From Actinomycetes bacterium (lineage in GTDB: Bacteria > Actinomycetota > Acidimicrobiia > IMCC26256 > JANYLB01): 34,458 nucleotides of DNA. Shown piece after piece: positions 31,349 through 34,458 of this stretch; position 1 is the first letter of the stretch, and each line of letters opens with the position of its first letter. The DNA lies in contig JANYLB010000018.1 of assembly GCA_025363815.1 (NCBI GenBank), forward strand, positions 1 to 34,458. Direction: 5' to 3'. The position numbers were made by a program, and so were the translations under genes. The notes beneath the pieces were generated by a model. The model did not search any database, was not told the origin of the DNA, and saw only the letters and a list, made by a program, of their open reading frames with translations.

Positions 31349-32512
31349 TCAACCGACGCCGTCGAGGGCGGCCCGGAGATCGGCAACGAGGTCAGCCGTC
31401 GTCTCGAGCCCGACCGAGAGCCGCACGAGCGCGGAATCGACTTCGAGCGGCGAACCCGCAGCCGACGCGTGGGTCATCCGCCCGGGATGCTCGATGAGCG
31501 ACTCGACCGCGCCGAGTGACTCTGCCAACGTGAACAGCCGCGTCCGTCCGACGATGGCGAGTGCTGCGGCTTCGCCACCGGCGGCGAGAAACGCCACCAT
31601 CCCGCCGAAGTCGCGCATCTGGCGCGCCGCGACACCGTGGCCGGGATGCCCGGGGAGGCCGGGGTAGAGCACGTGGGCGACCGCGGGGTGCGCCTCGAGC
31701 ATCGCGACGATCTCCCGGGCGCTCTCGCAGTGCCGGTCCATACGGACCGCCAGAGTCTTCACGCCGCGCAGCACCAGGTAGCAGTCGAACGGTCCCGGTA
31801 CCGCGCCTGCCGCGTTCTGGAGGAACCCGATCCGATCCGCGGTTTCCGGGTCGTTCACCGCCACGAACCCTCCGACGACATCGGAATGACCGCCGAGGTA
31901 CTTGGTGCTCGAGTGGACGACGATGTCGGCGCCGAGCGCTAGCGGCTGCTGCAGGTACGGCGTCGCGAAGGTGTTGTCGACAACCACCATCGCGGCGCGC
32001 TCGTGCGCGAACGCGGCCACGGCGGCGATGTCGACGACCGTGAGTGTCGGGTTGGTCGGTGTCTCGATCCATACCATGCGTGTCTCGTCGCGCCACACCG
32101 CGGCCAGCGCGTGGATGTTGGTGAGATCCGCCGCGCTCCACGAGAGTCCGACCGGGGAATGCACCCGCGCCGCGAGACGGAACGTGCCGCCGTACGCGTC
32201 GTTGGGAATGACAAGGTGATCACCTGGCGTCAACAACCGGAGAAGCGCGTCCTCGGCTGCGAGCCCACTCGCGAACGCGAACCCGCTCGTAGCGCATTCG
32301 AGCGCAGCAACGCATGTTTCCAGCGCGGCCCGAGTTGGGTTCCCCGAGCGGGCGTACTCGTAGCCCTGATGGGTGCCGACGGCACTCTGCGCGAACGTTG
32401 TCGACAGGCTGATCGGTGGAATCACCGCGCCGGTCGTCGGGTCGGGTTCTTGGCCCGCGTGGATTGCGCGCGTCTCAAAACCCCAACCCTCAGGCGGCAG
32501 TAGCGCGCTCAC
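31349..32512 (-). CDS. Cystathionine gamma-synthase / gamma-lyase
   Basis: PLP enzyme of the Cys/Met metabolism family, 387 residues. RAIHAGQEPDPTTGAVIPPI is the N-terminal signature, YARSGNPTR the phosphate-binding loop from the partner subunit, VVDNTFATPYLQQPL the PLP-nitrogen aspartate block, and SSTKYLGGHSDVVGG contains the Schiff-base lysine K204. In this family synthase (MetB) and lyase are hard to tell apart. Coupling to a cystathionine beta-synthase (GTG 32512 overlaps its stop by 4 bp) favours gamma-lyase activity in reverse transsulfuration, homocysteine to cysteine. It is second in a two-gene reverse operon. Confidence 0.93.
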   Translation of the reverse strand: MSALLPPEGWGFETRAIHAGQEPDPTTGAVIPPISLSTTFAQSAVGTHQGYEYARSGNPTRAALETCVAALECATSGFAFASGLAAEDALLRLLTPGDHLVIPNDAYGGTFRLAARVHSPVGLSWSAADLTNIHALAAVWRDETRMVWIETPTNPTLTVVDIAAVAAFAHERAAMVVVDNTFATPYLQQPLALGADIVVHSSTKYLGGHSDVVGGFVAVNDPETADRIGFLQNAAGAVPGPFDCYLVLRGVKTLAVRMDRHCESAREIVAMLEAHPAVAHVLYPGLPGHPGHGVAARQMRDFGGMVAFLAAGGEAAALAIVGRTRLFTLAESLGAVESLIEHPGRMTHASAAGSPLEVDSALVRLSVGLETTADLVADLRAALDGVG

Positions 32513-33918
32513 GAGGGATCCGGCGATCGTACGGCCAGGAACCCGAGCACATCGGAGCGGCTGAGCAAACCGACCGGATGGCCTCCGTCGAGCACGAGCA
32601 CGGCTGTCGCCCGTTCGAGATACTGCACAAGCTTCGGAATCGGCTCTCCGATCCCGACCATGGGAAGCGCAGGCGACATGATGTCGCCGACCCGGTTGTC
32701 GAGCACCGCCGCATCGCGAAACGCGCGGTCCATCAACGACAGCTCATCGAGCGTCCCGCTCACCTCCTTGGCCGCGAGCGGCGGATCCTTGCTCACACTG
32801 ACCACGACCTGGGAGACCCCGAGGTCACGCATGAGGTTCCACGCGTCGCGCGCGGTCTCGTCGGGGGTAACGAGCACGAGATCGGGAATGGCACCCGCCT
32901 TCGACGCGAGCACGTCGCCGGCACACGGACCGGCACAGCGGGCGAAGCCGAAGTCCATCATCCACTGCTCGTTGAAGATCTTGGACAGGTAGTTGCGCCC
33001 GGAGTCGGGCAGGAGCACGACCACAACCGCGTCGGGGCCAAGATCGGTTCCGACGGCGAGCGCGGCATGCACCGCTGTACCGCACGATCCGCCGATCAGG
33101 AGGCCCTCTTCACGGGTCACGCGCCGCGCGGCCGCGAAGGATTCCGCGTCGCTCACCATCACGGTCCGATCCACCACCGCCGGGTCGTAAGTCGTCGGCC
33201 AGAAGTCTTCGCCGACGCCCTCGACCAGGTACGGACGGCCGCTACCTCCGGAGTACACCGAGCCCTCCGGGTCGGCGCCGATGACCTGCACCTCCGGGTC
33301 CTGCGCCTTCAGGTACCGGCCGACGCCCGTGATTGTCCCGCCAGTACCGATGCCGGCGACGAAATGGGTGATGCGCCCCGCGGTCTGCCGCCAGATCTCA
33401 GGGCCGGTGGTGCGTTCGTGCTCGGCCGGATTCTCGGGGTTGGAGTATTGGTCGGGTCGGAAGGCGCCCGGTGTCTCCCGGACGAGGCGCTCCGCGGTCG
33501 AGTAGTACGACGCGGGATCCTCGGGCGGCACCGCGGTCGGACACACGACGACCTCCGCTCCGTAGGCCTCGAGCAGCCGTACCTTCTCCTCGCTCATCTT
33601 GTCGGACATGACGAAGATGCAGCGATAGCCGCGTTGAGCAGCAACGATCGCAAGACCGGCCCCGGTGTTGCCCGACGTCGGCTCGACGATGGTGCCGCCC
33701 GGTTGTAGAAGCCCCGCATCTTCAGCCGCGTTGATCATCGCCACGGCCGGGCGGTCCTTCACGCTTCCGCCGGGGTTCGTGGTCTCCACCTTGGCGAGCA
33801 GATCACACGAAAGATCGCGTCCCACCCGTCGAAGCCGCACCATCGGGGTCTTGCCGATCAGATCCAGGACCGAATCGGCGACGTCCATCTGCTGAGCGGA
33901 CTGGTCGGAGGATGACAT
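32509..33918 (-). CDS. Cystathionine beta-synthase with C-terminal CBS domains
   Basis: PLP enzyme condensing serine and homocysteine to cystathionine, 469 residues. The N-terminal fold-II domain has GKTPMVRL, the Schiff-base lysine in NPGGSVKDRPA, the substrate loop EPTSGNTGAGLA, and GIGTGGTITGVGRYLK (PLP phosphate loop). DSGRNYLSK resembles eukaryotic and mycobacterial CBS. Two CBS motifs occupy the last 130 residues (VTPDETARDAWNLM, VGDIMSPALPMV), usually binding AdoMet or adenine nucleotides. ATG 33918 is chosen: TACCGT sits 6 bp upstream in a leaderless arrangement, whereas the codon at 33954 would run through the promoter and into the divergent gene. Operon partner of the downstream gamma-lyase-like gene. 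Confidence 0.93.
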   Translation of the reverse strand: MSSSDQSAQQMDVADSVLDLIGKTPMVRLRRVGRDLSCDLLAKVETTNPGGSVKDRPAVAMINAAEDAGLLQPGGTIVEPTSGNTGAGLAIVAAQRGYRCIFVMSDKMSEEKVRLLEAYGAEVVVCPTAVPPEDPASYYSTAERLVRETPGAFRPDQYSNPENPAEHERTTGPEIWRQTAGRITHFVAGIGTGGTITGVGRYLKAQDPEVQVIGADPEGSVYSGGSGRPYLVEGVGEDFWPTTYDPAVVDRTVMVSDAESFAAARRVTREEGLLIGGSCGTAVHAALAVGTDLGPDAVVVVLLPDSGRNYLSKIFNEQWMMDFGFARCAGPCAGDVLASKAGAIPDLVLVTPDETARDAWNLMRDLGVSQVVVSVSKDPPLAAKEVSGTLDELSLMDRAFRDAAVLDNRVGDIMSPALPMVGIGEPIPKLVQYLERATAVLVLDGGHPVGLLSRSDVLGFLAVRSPDPS

Positions 33919-33924
33919 GGCGCG

Positions 33925-33948
33925 ACGGTAACCGCTTCGACGTAGCCT
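33925..33948. promoter_or_regulatory. Back-to-back leaderless promoters, CBS gene / SRPBCC gene
   Basis: TACCGT on the reverse strand (33925-33930) ends 6 bp before ATG 33918, and TAGCCT on the forward strand (33943-33948) ends 7 bp before GTG 33956. The boxes are 12 bp apart in a 37-bp gap, the same geometry as 19001-19024. No ribosome binding sites are visible. Confidence 0.55.
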
Positions 33949-33955
33949 GCCCATC

Positions 33956-34458
33956 GTGCAAGAGCATCACTACTCAATCGACCTGGACGCGCCCGTGAAA
34001 GAGGTATGGGAGCTGTTCTGGTACCGCGCGCCCGACCGACCACAGGGCAAGCTCGGATCGATCGAGATCCTCGTACCCGGCGACGACATCGGTGAGGGCC
34101 TCGTACGCCACTGCACTTTCCCGGTACCGAAGTTCCTGCTGTCGGGTGGGGTCGGCAAGAGCTGGGAGTGGCTCACCGAGGTCAAGCTCCACCACAGCTG
34201 GAAATACGACGCGATCGGCAAGCCGATCTGGTCACGCGCTGAGGGCCGCACCCAGCTCGAAGACCTCGGCAACGATCGGACTCGCGTTCATTTCGAAGAG
34301 CGCTACTGGGCGTTCAACCCGTGGATGCGGCGTCTCGGCGTCGAGAAATACGTCCACGATCAGATCTCCAAAGACAACGACACGATTCTCGCCGCGCTCG
34401 AGGGTGGCCTCCGCTGGCACCGCAAACGCCGCGCCCGCGAGCAGGGTCAGCCGCGGAC
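33956..34458 (+). CDS. SRPBCC/START-like protein, 3' end beyond window
   Basis: Open frame of 167 codons that reaches the end of the window without a stop, so it is 3'-truncated. It begins VQEHHYSIDLDAPVKEVWEL, the typical first strand and helix of the SRPBCC (polyketide-cyclase/START-like) fold. It continues with alternating strands (GEGLVRHCTFPVP, KLHHSWKYDAIGKPIW, RTRVHFEERYWAF) and a long C-terminal helix (YVHDQISKDNDTILAALEG) ending in a basic stretch. Such proteins bind hydrophobic ligands; the function is unknown. GTG 33956 fits the domain start and lies 7 bp after a TAGCCT box. Codon use matches the neighbours. Confidence 0.82.
   Translation, partial: MQEHHYSIDLDAPVKEVWELFWYRAPDRPQGKLGSIEILVPGDDIGEGLVRHCTFPVPKFLLSGGVGKSWEWLTEVKLHHSWKYDAIGKPIWSRAEGRTQLEDLGNDRTRVHFEERYWAFNPWMRRLGVEKYVHDQISKDNDTILAALEGGLRWHRKRRAREQGQPR

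Noticed and set aside
32416..33708. 430-codon forward frame opposite the cystathionine beta-synthase gene
   Set aside because: Arginine/histidine-rich shadow with no motif; the reverse strand carries complete PLP and CBS domains.
1..34458. tRNA, rRNA, CRISPR array, insertion sequence or prophage signals
   Set aside because: I looked for cloverleaf-like segments, regular direct repeats and transposase or integrase motifs on both strands and saw none; a tRNA-scan and repeat search would settle this.

Overview
High-GC actinobacterial chromosome segment, most likely from an uncultured Acidimicrobiia-type lineage. This placement is inferred from two WhiB regulators, an F420-type luciferase-like oxidoreductase, an AhpE/BCP-like peroxiredoxin, a SenX3/RegX3-type two-component pair, a menaquinone-type (SdhC-A-B) succinate dehydrogenase, and many starts with a TANNNT box only 6-8 nt upstream (leaderless-type promoters). 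I see no rRNA, tRNA, CRISPR array, insertion sequence or phage gene. The window looks like core chromosome, with a gene truncated at each end.

Positions 1-15515 are almost entirely phosphorus metabolism. A forward run with overlapping or tightly spaced genes encodes polyphosphate kinase (5' end missing), a CYTH-CHAD triphosphatase/polyP-binding protein, a Nudix hydrolase, a SixA-like histidine phosphatase (the last two resemble the two halves of mycobacterial MutT1) and a PhnZ-like HD diiron oxygenase. Converging on it is a two-gene reverse operon: a TIGR03364-type FAD amine oxidase and a PhnX-like HAD hydrolase, both tied to phosphonate breakdown. SurE nucleotidase, a peroxiredoxin and a small unknown protein follow. 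Next comes a reverse operon pstS-pstC-pstA-pstB-senX3-regX3 in which genes from pstC onward overlap by 1-4 bp, with phoU divergent from pstS. GTTCACC-type PHO-box repeats lie upstream of pstS, and a GTTCACC inverted pair lies between the phosphonate oxidase and surE. The simplest reading is one Pho-controlled locus for phosphate uptake, sensing, storage as polyphosphate, and scavenging from phosphonates and nucleotides.

Positions 15517-22461 are regulatory and envelope genes: a small unknown protein, an HtrA-like membrane serine protease, a WhiB protein, TatA, an LLM oxidoreductase divergent from glutamate formimidoyltransferase, a WhiB2-like regulator, and a histidine kinase with a stand-alone receiver.

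Positions 22564-27671 hold a VWA-domain protein and a MoxR/magnesium-chelatase-type AAA ATPase (a recurrent actinobacterial pair), separated by a small lipoprotein gene and a short GH1 glycosidase. Positions 27801-31320 are sdhCAB. Positions 31349-33918 are a transsulfuration pair (cystathionine beta-synthase, then cystathionine gamma-synthase/lyase). A START/SRPBCC-like gene starts at 33956 and runs off the window.

The observations I rate highest are the phosphonate trio inside the Pho locus with its candidate PHO sites, and two divergent gene pairs (18993/19031 and 33918/33956) that share the same 37-bp back-to-back leaderless promoter geometry.
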